Below the pieces are notes generated by a model. That model was not told the origin of the DNA. It ran no database searches and worked only from the letters and a program-made list of their open reading frames with translations. From positions 1,169,501 through 1,233,500 of the forward strand of contig OZ026604.1 in the NCBI GenBank assembly GCA_964020085.1: DNA of 64,000 nt, written 5' to 3'. Source of the DNA: Micromussa lordhowensis (taxonomy: Eukaryota > Cnidaria > Anthozoa > Scleractinia > Lobophylliidae). Positions 1-19,663 of the stretch are shown in pieces. A program made the translations under genes and the position numbers. Numbering within the stretch: the stretch's first letter is position 1; every line of letters starts with the position of its first letter.

Positions 1-170
1 TTGCATGTTCAAAGGAAGGTGCGATTAGAGCTTGATTTTTATTTTTACTGAGGAATGAAATGGAGATTTATGTTAATTTATTTATAATTTATTCACTGTT
101 TAAGTTGATTGATGTGGTTAGCTTGTAAACAAGGTATAACTTATGCCAAGTTCTTTTGCTTATCTTACAG

Positions 171-7491
<7,321 letters not shown>

Positions 7492-8009
7492 TCTGCTCTC
7501 ACTAACACGTGTGACCCGGAAAATTCCCACGTTTCCTTGCAGTATGTTATTATTATTTTTTGTACTAGGACACGCAGCGTTGCATCATTTTAATTTGTCG
7601 TGACAAATGTATTTATGTTATACGCGAATATTTTATCGTCACATTGACCTATTTGATCTCTCTTTAGTTACCCAGCGCATATTTTTGTAAATTTTCGTTT
7701 GTGTACCAAAGATTTGTCAAATGTTATTATCTAATCAGAGCACAGTATGAACAGTTGCGCTTTCACGTCATGTTGCTTAGCGACGTCTGCGGGGGAATTC
7801 CGCTGCCTAGTTGTGAAACTTTTGATTGTAAAAGCCAACCTCGTACTCAGGACGCCTTGTAATTGAGAAGAAGAGTTCCCTGGGTACGAGTTTGAATAGA
7901 TACGGACCTATTTTGGAATCGCCAGTAAGATAAAGTAAAAAAAATAGGTGTTTGGTGGGTGTTTTTGGGCTCACAGTGAGAGCAGAAACAATCTTTATCC
8001 CTGCAAGAG

Positions 8010-8082
8010 GAGAGCTTGTATTTATGACGAAAGGTTTTGAAATTGTGTATCACAAGGAAACCTTTCCGAATCAACGACAAGT
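8010..8082 (+). ncRNA. SECIS element candidate in the thioredoxin reductase 3' UTR
   Basis: ATGA at 8024-8027 is followed by 12 nt, then AA (8040-8041), and a GA partner at 8068-8069. The helix between core and apical loop is a perfect 8-bp pairing (AAAGGTTT at 8030-8037 with AAACCTTT at 8058-8065). CTTGT upstream can pair with ACAAG downstream to form the lower helix. This fits the eukaryotic SECIS plan (UGA/GA quartet, 11-12 nt to the apical AA). It lies about 530 nt after the stop and before the poly(A) signal. The structure was judged by eye, not folded. Confidence 0.8.
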
Positions 8083-8243
8083 GAATTTTTTCATTCAGTA
8101 GAATTGTCTACTATTAAAAGACGAAAAAAAAACAACAACAGAATATTGTAATCGCATAGATAAATGCTCACTTCAATTGTAGTTGTCATGTAAGGCAGCT
8201 CAGTATTGACTGTTTCGTGTTTCGTGACTAATTTTGTAACAAA

Positions 8244-8249
8244 AATAAA
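8244..8249 (+). terminator. Poly(A) signal AATAAA of the thioredoxin reductase gene
   Basis: Canonical AATAAA about 750 nt after the stop codon and 175 nt after the SECIS candidate; the following sequence is T/G-rich. Confidence 0.7.
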
Positions 8250-8453
8250 GTTGAATTGGAATACTCTGTAGTTTGCATTGTACTCTCTACGTTTGAGCTT
8301 TTAGGGACCTGTTTTCGAAAGGGGATTTGGGGGGAATGTTTCAGTATCGGACAGTTTTCTTCAGAAGTGTCAAGTTTTTAAATTTTATTCCGTTGGTGTT
8401 TAAATTTGGGCCACAACTTTCTCAGTGTGAATTTGACTAACTACGTGTTTTAC

Positions 8454-8620
8454 AGGCCATTCGAGTTTCCTTTCACCTCTGTGTCAAAACGAATCTTCAT
8501 GCAAAAAAGGCTTCCCCCTACAAGTTCATTTTCGTGTAAATCAAACTCATTTTCATATAAAGGTTTTAAACGAGGATTTGTTTTGAAACAGAGGCGCAAG
8601 GTAACTCGGAAATGGCCTAT
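8454..8620. repeat. Foldback element with AGGCCATT...AATGGCCT ends (copy 1)
   Basis: The ends read AGGCCATTCGAGTT and AACTCGGAAATGGCCT, with inner arms around CATTTTC tracts. A second copy is at 30572-30761 and a diverged one near 62228-62399. Confidence 0.65.
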
Positions 8621-8855
8621 TCCATTGCGCCAAACTGAACTGACCATATTTGGAGAAGATGCAAGGTAGGAAAGACGCACATCCGTTTTCCTCTCTCAGA
8701 ACGAGTTGCCAGTTATTGCTAAGAGCTTATTTCGTCTAATTAATATGCTTTGTAGCTTCAGCTGGACGGAAACTACCTCCAAAGTGTGAATCGTGGGACT
8801 GAGTCATGACTTCTTAATTTTGTTTTCCGTTGTGGGCGGCGGGGCAAAGTGAAAC

Positions 8856-9044
8856 ACCCCCGAGGGGTACTCCATGATAATGGCCTATATGGGGAGGCTC
8901 CGCCCGAAAGGGGTACCTTTTTCAGGCTTCAGGTATGTTCATGAAAGGGTAGGGATTTCACAAGATGAAAGATGCCAAAAGGGTAAGGGGTTAGACCTCG
9001 GGGGGGAGCCTCTCTGTATTAAACTTTGTTAAGTACCCCCGGGG
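8856..9044. repeat. Dispersed repeat with inverted C/G-run ends (GGGGTACTCC family)
   Basis: Starts CCCCCGAGGGGTAC and ends GTACCCCCGGGG, so the ends are inverted. The interior carries 'gaaaggggtacctttt'. A related block in the other orientation is at 48312-48401. Confidence 0.55.
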
Positions 9045-9219
9045 AAACACCAAGTTCTGTTATTGCGGGCGACCAGCGGAGCCCGCAATCCTAATCTCAA
9101 CATTGGTTTCAAACGCATGCGCGGCAGTTATATAGCCTTGCAGTGACTCGAATTTAGCAAAAAAAGTCGTCCTTCCAAATATTTGTCCTTAGGGACACTA
9201 AGAACCAATGAAATGAAAG

Positions 9220-9575
9220 GACGTAATTTTAGCACAGGCGCTTTGACCACGCGAGACAAACACGAAGCAGCAGTAATTTGAGCACAGGCGTTCTGACCGC
9301 CAGAAACCAACACCAAGCAGAAGACAATTCTCACCAAAGCATAGCTGTTTCACCTTCCATAGTCAATGATCTTTAATGTAGTTGAAGGGTCAAATAATAT
9401 GTAAATTTCGCCTTCTTGAAGCTAAGAATGTCAAGAATCACGTGCAGTTCATGCAGAAGTGGCGGTCCATAAATTGGAATGCGCACAACACAATTTTATC
9501 ACGTGGACGACGTCTATTTCTTCGAAGAATCACGTGCAGCTCATGCATAGCTGGCGCGCCGTCCAATCAAAATCG
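9220..9575. repeat. Direct repeats in the intergenic region upstream of ANTXR
   Basis: Two adjacent ~50-bp units share GTAATTTnAGCACAGGCG (about 9222 and 9275). Two further diverged units start AATCACGTGCAG (about 9435 and 9529) and contain TCATGCA then TGGCG. No gene is evident in this stretch. Confidence 0.55.
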
Positions 9576-9649
9576 AGCGTGTGAACTTGTGATCGGAACG
9601 TTTCCTGTCCGTGTCTGTTGTTGTCGGGTTACATCAAATGACCTTGACT

Positions 9650-10560
9650 AAATCAATATGTCCAGTTTATAATCAACAGTGTTTTTATTTACAACGTGAA
9701 AAAATAACCATTTTGTCAAACCCAACACAAAATAGAACTAGTGTATAATCAAACTGGTGTTACTGTTTCACAAGGTCAGTAAAACCACTCTTAGGTCCCT
9801 TTGTCTCGTTTTAGGGAAAACAATTACCCACACTATGCAACCCTTTATTGCCCTGCAAATATAAATGCCCAAAATGGAAAAAGAACACAACGCCACTGTT
9901 TTACAATGAATTCGTTAACCTCAGTGAAACAAATCATGCATAGCCCTCGCCCGCACTTCCTAACCTGTGGTTATTACTAGTTAACTAGGAATTAAAACAC
10001 CGTTCAGCTGGTACAGCTGACGTATCGAGAGTCAACCCCTGCAGTCAAGTCAGTCACTCGGTCATGCTCTTGGTTTAGTCAGTGTTAATTTTTAGAAAGG
10101 AGGTTTGTGACGAACGTTTCATATCTGGCAGCCTGCTTACTTCTCTTTGTTATACTTTCCTGTTAAAAGTTCCGTATCTCGATTCCTGGAGTTTGCCTGG
10201 TTGTATAGTTGACCATAGTTAAGTTGTTGAATCGTACCACAGCTGACATTTGTTTATTTGCCGTTCTCTTCGGTCTCTCGACGTTTCTTTAGTTCACAAG
10301 TACAGTGGAGCCGTTTGACTGTGTTATAGCAAATTATTTTGTAAAGGTCAAAGACCTGTATGGTTTCCGGACTTGCCGCTGTTATCTGAATGTCGCTTTG
10401 TAGAGTTTGACATTTCTGTCATTAGCCATGTGCTTATAATTTGTTTAAGGTGAAAATATGTTTTAGCTCTCTAAGCCGGCATTGGCTCTGGAGGGACTTA
10501 CTTCTACTCTATATAACGACGCCGGGGCCCATCTGTTTACCAAAATTGTAGCTTCTTGAC
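9650..10560. other. Intergenic DNA, no gene seen
   Basis: Between the thioredoxin reductase 3' end and the ANTXR start. No conserved coding exon, RNA gene or clear repeat was recognised. It may hold the ANTXR promoter or untranslated 5' exons. Confidence 0.4.
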
Positions 10561-10580
10561 AGGTCTAATTAACTCCTTGA

Positions 10581-10684
10581 CTCTAGTGTTACAGGCTAAT
10601 CACTAACGTCAGATAGGCACATCCGAATTTTTCTCTAGTGTTACAGGCTAATCACTAACGTCAGATAGGCACATCCGAATTTTT
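10581..10684 (+). repeat. Perfect 52-bp tandem duplication upstream of ANTXR
   Basis: Two adjacent copies of a 52-bp unit (10581-10632 and 10633-10684) starting CTCTAGTGTTACAGG and ending CCGAATTTTT are identical by eye. They lie about 0.8 kb upstream of the ANTXR start codon, possibly in the promoter or 5' UTR. Confidence 0.9.
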
Positions 10685-11453
10685 CAGTTTCGCGCTCGTC
10701 AGCTCGCAGAATTTTTTCTTTCCTCGCAGGCTATCCACACATACATGTAAACACTCCTTTGTTCCAATAACATTGTGTCGATTTTTAGTATTTCAGAATC
10801 ATCTTTCGAGCAAGTTTTATTTGGCTATATGATTTTCAAAGGTGCGATGCAGGTACTTGTCTGTCGGTGTGCCAGACAGCTGTTTCCTGAGTCATTCAAA
10901 ACTGAAGGCATTTTTCACATAATCTTTAGAACGTGAGTGAACCCGTTCTCGTTAAAATTAGTTGTCAGCCGCATCTAAGCACACTGCTGGGGCTGTTATC
11001 CTCTTCGCTGAGTATTCTCCCCCGCATCCGTTTATCGTTGCTTTGGAAAGTTGACTTGTTTTGGATAACGGGTAGGCCATTCTCGGCTAAAAAGGGCTAT
11101 GGGGACGAACTGGTGACGAACCGGAAGACACGCCCAGATGGACCCATGCCCAGAGTTTCTCGTGCTTCAGCGCGGCCAGGTGGCAAAGCGCCAAAAATCG
11201 TAAATAATAATTTGCGATGCGAAGCAAAACGAAGTCATGATCATCTTAGAAATTTACCGGAAGCTCTAAATCCAAGTGCTTTCAAGCAACATAAACAAGA
11301 TTTTCATGATGCGCAGTGTAGTAACAATTCTTTGACAACCAATGGAAGCAGTTCCAGGAAGAATGAAATAGAATTCAAACATCGACAGCACAAGCTTCGA
11401 TAAAAGCAGTCTGCAAGGGCAGGCGCGCAACCAACAGACGGGAAAGGTCGTAG

Positions 11454-14400
11454 ATGCAAATGGCTGTTGTCGGGCGTTATTTTGTCCTCGCTGTTTTGCT
11501 GCAGCCATGGATCATTCCTAAACTTGTGTTTAGTCAGCAGAGATGCCTCGGTGGATTCGATATTTACTTCATTCTCGACAAGTAAGTCTGTGGTGCAGAA
11601 ATCGAGTTAAGCTAACAAGTTCTCATATCAGTTAGATACGATTTGTTTTCCTAATTAACTTCATTCATGCAGAAACTTTGAGAAATTAGCCTGCTTATGA
11701 AAGTTTCCATTTTTCGTTTACTGTTGTATATTTATTCGTGGCTCCTAACACTTGCATTTTTGTCACAGAGGGAATGAATCTATTCACTTTCAATTTAACG
11801 ATAATGTGCAAGAGCTGAAAGTGTTTGAATGAATGGCTACAGTCAACAAGTTTCAAAGAGGGAGAGATGTTTTGTTTCAAATTATTTGTAGAAGGCCTAG
11901 CTAGTCAAGATGGTCGTATCGGACAAGGCGAAAATTTGGCCTCTAAACTTTCACCATTAAAAACTGCCAAGTTTACCACTTTGCTGATGAGAGATATGTA
12001 GCCATGGTGCCTTCAATAGCAGAAAGAACCCCCCCCCCCCAAAAAAAAAACAGTGGCCAGGATCTCATGCTATGTCCATTATCAGTCTTTTAATTTCCAT
12101 ACCCTTCCCACAGACGGTTTTTTGGTCTGAAACTTCCCTCCAGAAATTCCAGGTTTGGTTCATACTTTTCTTTAGACATTTTGACTTTTGAGACCCCCCT
12201 ACCCCCGCCCTCTTGGAATTTCTACTAACCATGATAGATATTTTCTGGAACCTACAATAATTTGCCAGGGGGGGACTCCCATATAAAAAGGACAGGGGGG
12301 GGGGGCTTGTCAGAAAGTTTGAAAAGAACCCCTAAGAGGTACCAAGATCCTATTTTGTGGGCATGACTTGAATTTTTTTCCAACCCAAATGCAAAATGCA
12401 CTGAGCAAATATAGACCCTGAGGGAGTCATGCTTACCAGTGATATTTTTAAACTGATCATTTGTTTTTAAACTGTTCAGATCAGGAAGTGTTCTTCCAAA
12501 GTACTTCCAAGGCCAAACAGTTGACTTTGTGGAAAAGACAGCAGAGAATTTTGTTGGGTAAGTTAAGTTGGAAGAAATTTTGATTTGCTAATTCTTAGAT
12601 GAAGTACCGCTAATTTTGTTCTGTCAGTGTTAAGGACAAATCAATGCTCTCCAGATTATTCCAAAAGGACAGAATTTAAACACTGGAACACTGAAATGCA
12701 AGAGCAAAATGCTGGAACAAAATGTTGAATTGAAACAGACAAACTAAAAAGCATAACCAAACATCTCTTACTGAAACAGCAATATATTTCCCTTCCTTAT
12801 AACACAAGTTCCTAGACATGCAACACACATAGAGTTTCTATTTGGAAAGAATAAATATATTCTGTCAGTAATTTTTGTAATAAGCCACCACATCACTGAG
12901 ATTTGTACTCAGGCTCAAAAACAAAATGTGACTTGATGTACTTGACTTATTATGCTTTGACCTGTGGGGGAGTGAAGGGACAGTAAAAAGGCCAGCCAGA
13001 AATTTTTCTTCACCAAGCCTCTAGTTCATGTGCAATCACTGCGCGCTTTGTGCCATGACGTAACACCAGAAGCCTTCCCTTTCTTTGCCTACAGTTCTGC
13101 ATAAGGTCTCACTCTGTCTGCTATATCTAAACATTACAGACTTCACCCCCGAATTAAAAAAAAAACAAAACAGACTTTTAATTTCCAGTTCAAATGTGTT
13201 TTTTCTTACTGGCCAATATAAAACCAGTATATAACACAGTCTGCATTCTACAGGGCTGTTATTAGTAGCTGGCAGCCCACGATTATCACTGGCTACTCTG
13301 ATGAAAATCACCCACTACTACACCAACAAAATGACAAAAGTCGAATGTCAGAGAACTATTAGTAAATAAAAATCTCTCTCTTTTTTACTTTATTCTACAA
13401 ATTCGATCAAATTCAATCACACTGTTTCAGTGGGCAACAAACCTTGAATTAATTCTTAACATGCAGTGCTGAAAAAACAGTCGTCATCAGACATGGTACT
13501 ATGTCAGGCCAATTTCTCACTTTTAACGGACATAATTATGTTTGTGCATCTCAGCCTCCTACTTTTCTTTATCAGCTGTCTACTTCAAAACTTATTGACA
13601 GCCCTGCAGTCAACTGTATGAACAATTTAAATCAATTAAAATTTGTAGGTGATAATGTCAAATGAATATAATTTTTTATATATTTCAGGAAAGGAGTCCG
13701 ATTTTCCTTCATTACATTTTCATCACCGACATCCTCTGAGGTTGTTATGAAATTGACAGGTGACAGGTATCTGTTTGTTTGTTGTGTCTCTTTTCTTTTG
13801 TGTATCTTAGCTCTTTTTTGTGTTCATTATCTAATCTGTGTTTGTCATCTGAGATTAAAACAGCCCCTTTCACCAGCTAGGCAAGTTCTTTGTCCCAACT
13901 TTTTCATTCTTTTGTTTCTTTCTTTAAATATTTCTTCCTTTCTTTATTGTATTAACTTAAATAAATACTTACTGTTTTTTATAATTTTATTTATTTTATT
14001 AATCTGCAATTTACTTATATACTTACCGGTGCCTTTTTATAAATCTTTTATATTTTTTTAATTTAATTTTTATTTATTTTAATATATTTAATACATGTAT
14101 TTATTTTGCTGTTTTTAAGAACTAAAATCAAGGAAGGACTGAATAAGTTGAGAAAAGTTTATCCAGGAGGAAGCACACATATGAGTAATGCTATTTTAAA
14201 GGTATGACATACAGTAAGCTATTTTAAGTAAGCTCTTTAAATAGTTGTTACATGCCATGGTCTCTGGTAAAGCATATATCGTGTGGAATATGTCATGTTT
14301 TGATTGAGAAAGCAGATGTGTGTTAATTATCATCCAAGTTTTAGGCTTGCGAGAGCTTCTTGTATACAGTTTAGTAATTCTGAAGTCAGGGGTCCTTTCT

Positions 14401-17400
14401 CATGGTCACCGGGCCTGTTTAATGTGCCATTAGCTTCAGTTTAAGTTGTAGTTCACGCTTTTGGTTGGTAGGTATACTACAGGCCAGGGGTAGATTTAAG
14501 AGGGGTGGATTGGATGGCTAGACACCCCCCCTACTTTGTGTCATTGCTTGATTTTTTGGTCCAGGTGCCAATTTTAAATAATTTGTAACTTTTGGTAGGC
14601 ACGCCCCTTTGATCAGTCAGAGTTTCACATGCCAAGAATTTTCTCACGTTTTGTTTTCTTGATTATTTTATTCCATTTTTTTGTGTTGTTTTGGGACAGG
14701 CAAATAATCAAGTAAAAGATCAAGCACGTGAGTTGTAATAATTCTAACTAAAAAAAACATCAAAATAAACATGTGAATTATGGAGTTATGATGCAAATGG
14801 GAAATTGGGAGAGCATGTTTACAAGAGTTGCTCTTAGCACAGCTGTGAGCAACTGACTAAGCTTCTCGAGTTCACTCAAGTTTTCTTGATGATGCACAGC
14901 TAAAAGCATCAGTCAATTGTATTCTAATGCTGCCAATGGAAATGATGAAGCAAGGTTAGCTTTTCTCATGCCAACAGCTACTGAAAAAACAGTGTATATA
15001 CAGTATCGTTCTTTCCTGACTGCATATTATTGCATTGAATTATAGAGAGTCAGTCAGCATTTAGTATCTTCATCATTCTGACAGATGGCAAAATTGATGA
15101 CATGGGTGCAACAAATGAACAGGTTTGTGACTTCTATTATTATAAATAACACTTTTTATTCAGGTAGTGTAGTGCGTTATGTTCAGTCAAGAGTGCAATG
15201 TGGCTTGTTCATGTGAGCAATGGCCAAAACAATTTACTCTTGCAGTGCTTCCTTACACTCGGGTATATAAATATTGTTACTAGCAAATTGTTGGGACAAC
15301 CTGACAGAATGCTTGGCATTAACCTGGGATGGACTTAGCACCCACCCAAGAAGAGTAGGAATATTTCATTATTGACTTGGTGCTGTGGAGGACGCGATAC
15401 ATTCTGGCAACAGTGTATTGGGCCACTCATATCCAAGCACAGACTTAACGTTACCTTATCAGTGATCATCATCATTATTATTTTTACTTTTTGGATATGG
15501 ACTTGAACATACAGTGTGTCAATCCTCAACTTTTTCGTATATTTCATTACAGTCAAAGAAAGCAAAAAAGGCTGGAACAATAGTATACGCTATTGGAGTT
15601 GCTGCGTATGATATACAACAGGTACATACTATTAGTAAGAGAGAGAGAATATATCATCTATAACAAAAAATATTGTATTTAGTACTGATATTGAGCACCT
15701 GTTCTGTTCAAGTCTTCTGGGCTGATTGTTAATATTATAAACAAGTACATGTTCAAGTCTTCTTTCCGCAATGCTCTGTATATAAAGGAATTCATGTCTA
15801 ACAGCCCAGGTCTAAAAGACTTACAATCAGGCAGGCAGATTCTAGGTTTACTTACTTGATGGGCTTGAATAAAGGGTCTTAAGGGAAAAATTTTGAGAAA
15901 TTCAAATTACAGAAGGACTGTTAATAACTTAAAACATTAAAGAACTGTTCTAGTTGGTAATGGGAAAAGTCTTTCAGGCTAGCAAAAATGACTGTAAGGC
16001 TACTTATTAGTAACATTCTAGTTAATTAGATCACCTAGCAAGCGGGAAGCTTTTTTCCTAGTTGCCTTGACTTAGACCTCTCTGCCATGCTTTGCAGTGC
16101 CATGCTTTGCAAACAGCCAGCCAGGTAATGCCTAAAAGCTATTATGGTATTAGTAGCATGTTATTTTTTTTAAGTATATCTTTGGTTCATAGCGGGAGCT
16201 ATACATAAGTACACATCAAATTGAAGTTTCTTAATCTCTCTATTGTTGCAGCTGAATATCTTGGCTAGCAAGCCAGCCGAGGATTTTGTGATGACAGAAC
16301 CAAGCTATTTAGCCTTGGTGAATCTAACAAGTGCTGTGAGTAAATATTTCTGTTTGTTTTTTTTAATAATTTGATGCAATGTTGTATAGTACTGTTAGTA
16401 GTTACTGTTATATTTTTAATTCACAAAACATGAACACCATAGCATTACTTTTACTTGTAGCCATCAGAACTTGCTGAGTGCAACTTCATAAAGGAGGACA
16501 CTGACAAATGCTCACCATGGCATGGTGCCCCCTATATGAGATGAATGTTTATTTGTAGTTTTGTTTTTTGCCAACTCTAAACCCTAAAAAATTGCATACT
16601 TCTTACCACAGGTTGCAAACAGGACCTGTGTTGAAATCACGTCAGTCAATCCCCAGCAAGCCTGCTTAGGTGGTAAGGGCTACTTCCTATTAGTCTAGAC
16701 AAAAGTTTAAAACTGAAGAAAATGTATAGGGTGTGGCATGGGACCAGCACCGTCCAAGGTCAGTTAATTTTAGTGATAAGTCTAGTATGTGGGTTATTCT
16801 AGACACTGAAACAATATGATGAGTTCACAAATTATTTGGCAGGCGGTACTTGTAAGTCAGATGTAAAGCATATGCATTAGGAAGGCTTCTTAGCAGTACA
16901 AAGTCAACCCCCGTAAGCGGGCACCCTTACTTACAGCAAGAAAGAGTATCCACTTAAGAGAGGTGTCCGCTTATGGGAGGTGAAAAATGTAGTGTTTGTT
17001 GTGGCTGGGACCATGACTTATTGTCCACTTACAACGAGGTATCCACCTACAGGAGGTGTCCACCTACATGAGGTGTCTGCCTCCAGGAGGTGTCTGGTAG
17101 CATACAATCCTGGCCAAAAACGTTTGGGACACTTTCTCATTTTTCTATAAAAAAAGCATTTCAATCCATCCCCCCCCCCCCCCCCTGAACAATGTTGGTT
17201 GTCGGGAGTCACAGATGTATCACAAATATGCTTCAGTCAAAGGACTTCAGCATTGTTCAGGGGGAGTGGGGGAAAAATCTTTTTAAGGCTATTTGTATGA
17301 CTGTAAATTGTTGGTTTCCCGCAGTTTCCACGTAAAAAAGCGAGAACAAAGGGAAGTGTCCCAAACCCTTTTGGCCAGGATTGTAGGGTCCACTGTACCA

Positions 17401-19625
17401 ATAATTCTTTGTGTTAATTCCACAGAAAGCAACTCAGTCACAATGTATGGACGTGGCTTTGAGAAGTTCAACTCTGCTGAGTCACATTCTGTTCGGTGTG
17501 GCTTCAAGTTTAATAACACATATCGTCAGGGTATGCTGTATTGTAAAATAATAATGACAAGATAGAAGTCTGGTACAATCCAACTCGAAGAAATTTGCGC
17601 AGTAAAGCTTCTCGATAACCACTAATTATTACGCCTCGCCAATTACACAATGATGCGGTCATGACTACAGATGTGACCCTTTTTTCCCATACAAACCTAC
17701 CTACTGGATTTATGAGATATTTATTGTATACAACTGTAAAACAGGGAAACTATGAATAACTTATGAATTTCAGGATTTAAATTGCTGTGAATTGCATTTA
17801 CAATATTAAATTTGTTTCGTCAATATTTATACAATGTACCTCAGAGTTAGCCAGCCAAATTGATGATAAAAACTGATTCTTTTTGTTTGAGTTTTGCTTG
17901 TTGATTATTTACACTCAAATTTAATGTTCTGATATTCTATCTTTCTACAAACAGTAACAAAAGCCAGTTTAGTTGAAGAAAACCAACTAGTTTGTCCCGT
18001 GCCTGTTTTATACGACACTGAAAGGTAAATAACACGAAAAAGCAACTTATAATTTTGCAAATTATAACGTAATGTTTTGTTTGTTGCTATATAAAGTTTG
18101 ATTATTTTTCTCATTGGTTCCTACTTAGCCAATCAAAATCAAGTTAGTCAAGTTTCAAGTTTATCAAGTTTATCAAGTTTCATCAAGTTTATCAAGTTTA
18201 TTAAGAGAAATAAAGAAAAATAGTCTGAAGGCGGAGTCGTCAAAGTAGTCACGTGCTGCAAAATGACACGTTTGATTGGCTGAGAAGTTTGGGAAACCGA
18301 CAAAAAGATGTCAAAGATTAGTTTCACAGTTATCCTACGCCCTCAGGAAGCCTTGTCTGACATCTTTCACAGTGGAGCGCAGATCTCAGTTGATCTATCT
18401 GTAAAAACGTGTTTCGCTGACAATTTGTCGTAATAATTTTGTTCAACCTTGTGGAATATCTTGCCAAAATGTTCAAATGTTGTTGTTTATAGTGGTTGAT
18501 GCGTTTAGCTGCAACTAGCTAGTTCATAGGCATGCCACTTAAACTGAAAGAAAGAAGTATTTTAAAAAAAACACACATTATAAGCTTTAAAATCCCAACT
18601 GGCGGAAGGCAGACCAGTTGGCTATTTACAAGCATGACCGATGAGCTGAACTAGGGTCTACCGAGAAACAACTTTAGGTCCGCGCTCAGACACGCAACCT
18701 CCGTATTTCAAGTCTGGCGCCCTAACCACTTGGCCACACTGTCGCCTTAGCCATCTTGTTACGATAGATGAGTACGAAGTGATATTCTGCGCTATTTCAC
18801 AACAGAAATGTCAATTAAACATCACTTTTATTTAATCTTCAGTGTTCTTATGTTGCAAGTTTCGTTGAACAGCGGAAAGACATTTGTCTCCAGCAATGTC
18901 AACATTACAGCCAAAAACTGCACAAAAGTGGAAAACGGCACAAAAACAGGCTCAGAAACGGAGAACGAAACAGAAAGCGGAGGCGACGCCAAACCAGAGG
19001 TGAGGTAACTTTCCCTAGGTTCACGATCTTTATATTCTCATAGCCTATCTGCTTGGTAAAGTACTTACATTGTGAAGAAATACATTCCATGAGCTCGAGT
19101 TGGATATGAAGTGATAAAATAACCAACGAGCACGTAGCGCGAGTTGGTTATAATCACTTCATATCCAACAAGGGCGAATGGAATAATTGTTTTAGTAAAT
19201 TCTCAAACCGGGTTTTGCCGCTGATTTTTATTTCGGCCATTATAGAGGGCTGAAGTTGAAAACTTCGTGCAGAAAATTTTTAAACTTGGCACACTATTTT
19301 CCATATGGTGTAAAACTCCGACTATTGGCTCATAGTCGGAGTTTTTTAGCCAATCGAAAAGCTAGAAATGCAATAGTCGGAGCTGAGAATTTACTAATTA
19401 ACAATTAGACCCGTAGCCCGAAAGGGCTACGGGTCAATAGCCCATTCGGCTTCGCCTCATGGGCGAAGGGTCTAATTGTTTTAGTATCACCCAACTAGTT
19501 GGACAGAAAAGGCAATAAAAAGGTTAGCAAATGCAAGTTGAAGAAATAGTTATTTGGGGAAAAAACTAAAGAAAAACGGGCGAATTTCGCTACTCAATGA
19601 CTATTACTAAAAGTCCCCTAGTAGC

Positions 19626-19663
<38 letters not shown>

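Noticed and set aside
10933..11403. 156-codon + strand ORF just upstream of ANTXR
   Set aside because: No recognisable domain or conserved pattern, and its stop lies 51 bp before the well-supported ANTXR ATG. Most likely chance ORF in the promoter or 5' UTR.
13747..14061. 104-codon hydrophobic ORF in an ANTXR intron
   Set aside because: The hydrophobicity comes from a T-rich intron; the first few codons are ANTXR exon 3.
17426..18024. Reading the conserved ANTXR exons as a separate gene
   Set aside because: Splice phases chain perfectly with the VWA exons upstream and the membrane exon downstream; the total length matches one ANTXR protein.
18640..18746. tRNA gene on the - strand
   Set aside because: Good box A but poor box B, no proper acceptor pairing and a long non-tRNA tail; better explained as a tRNA-derived SINE.
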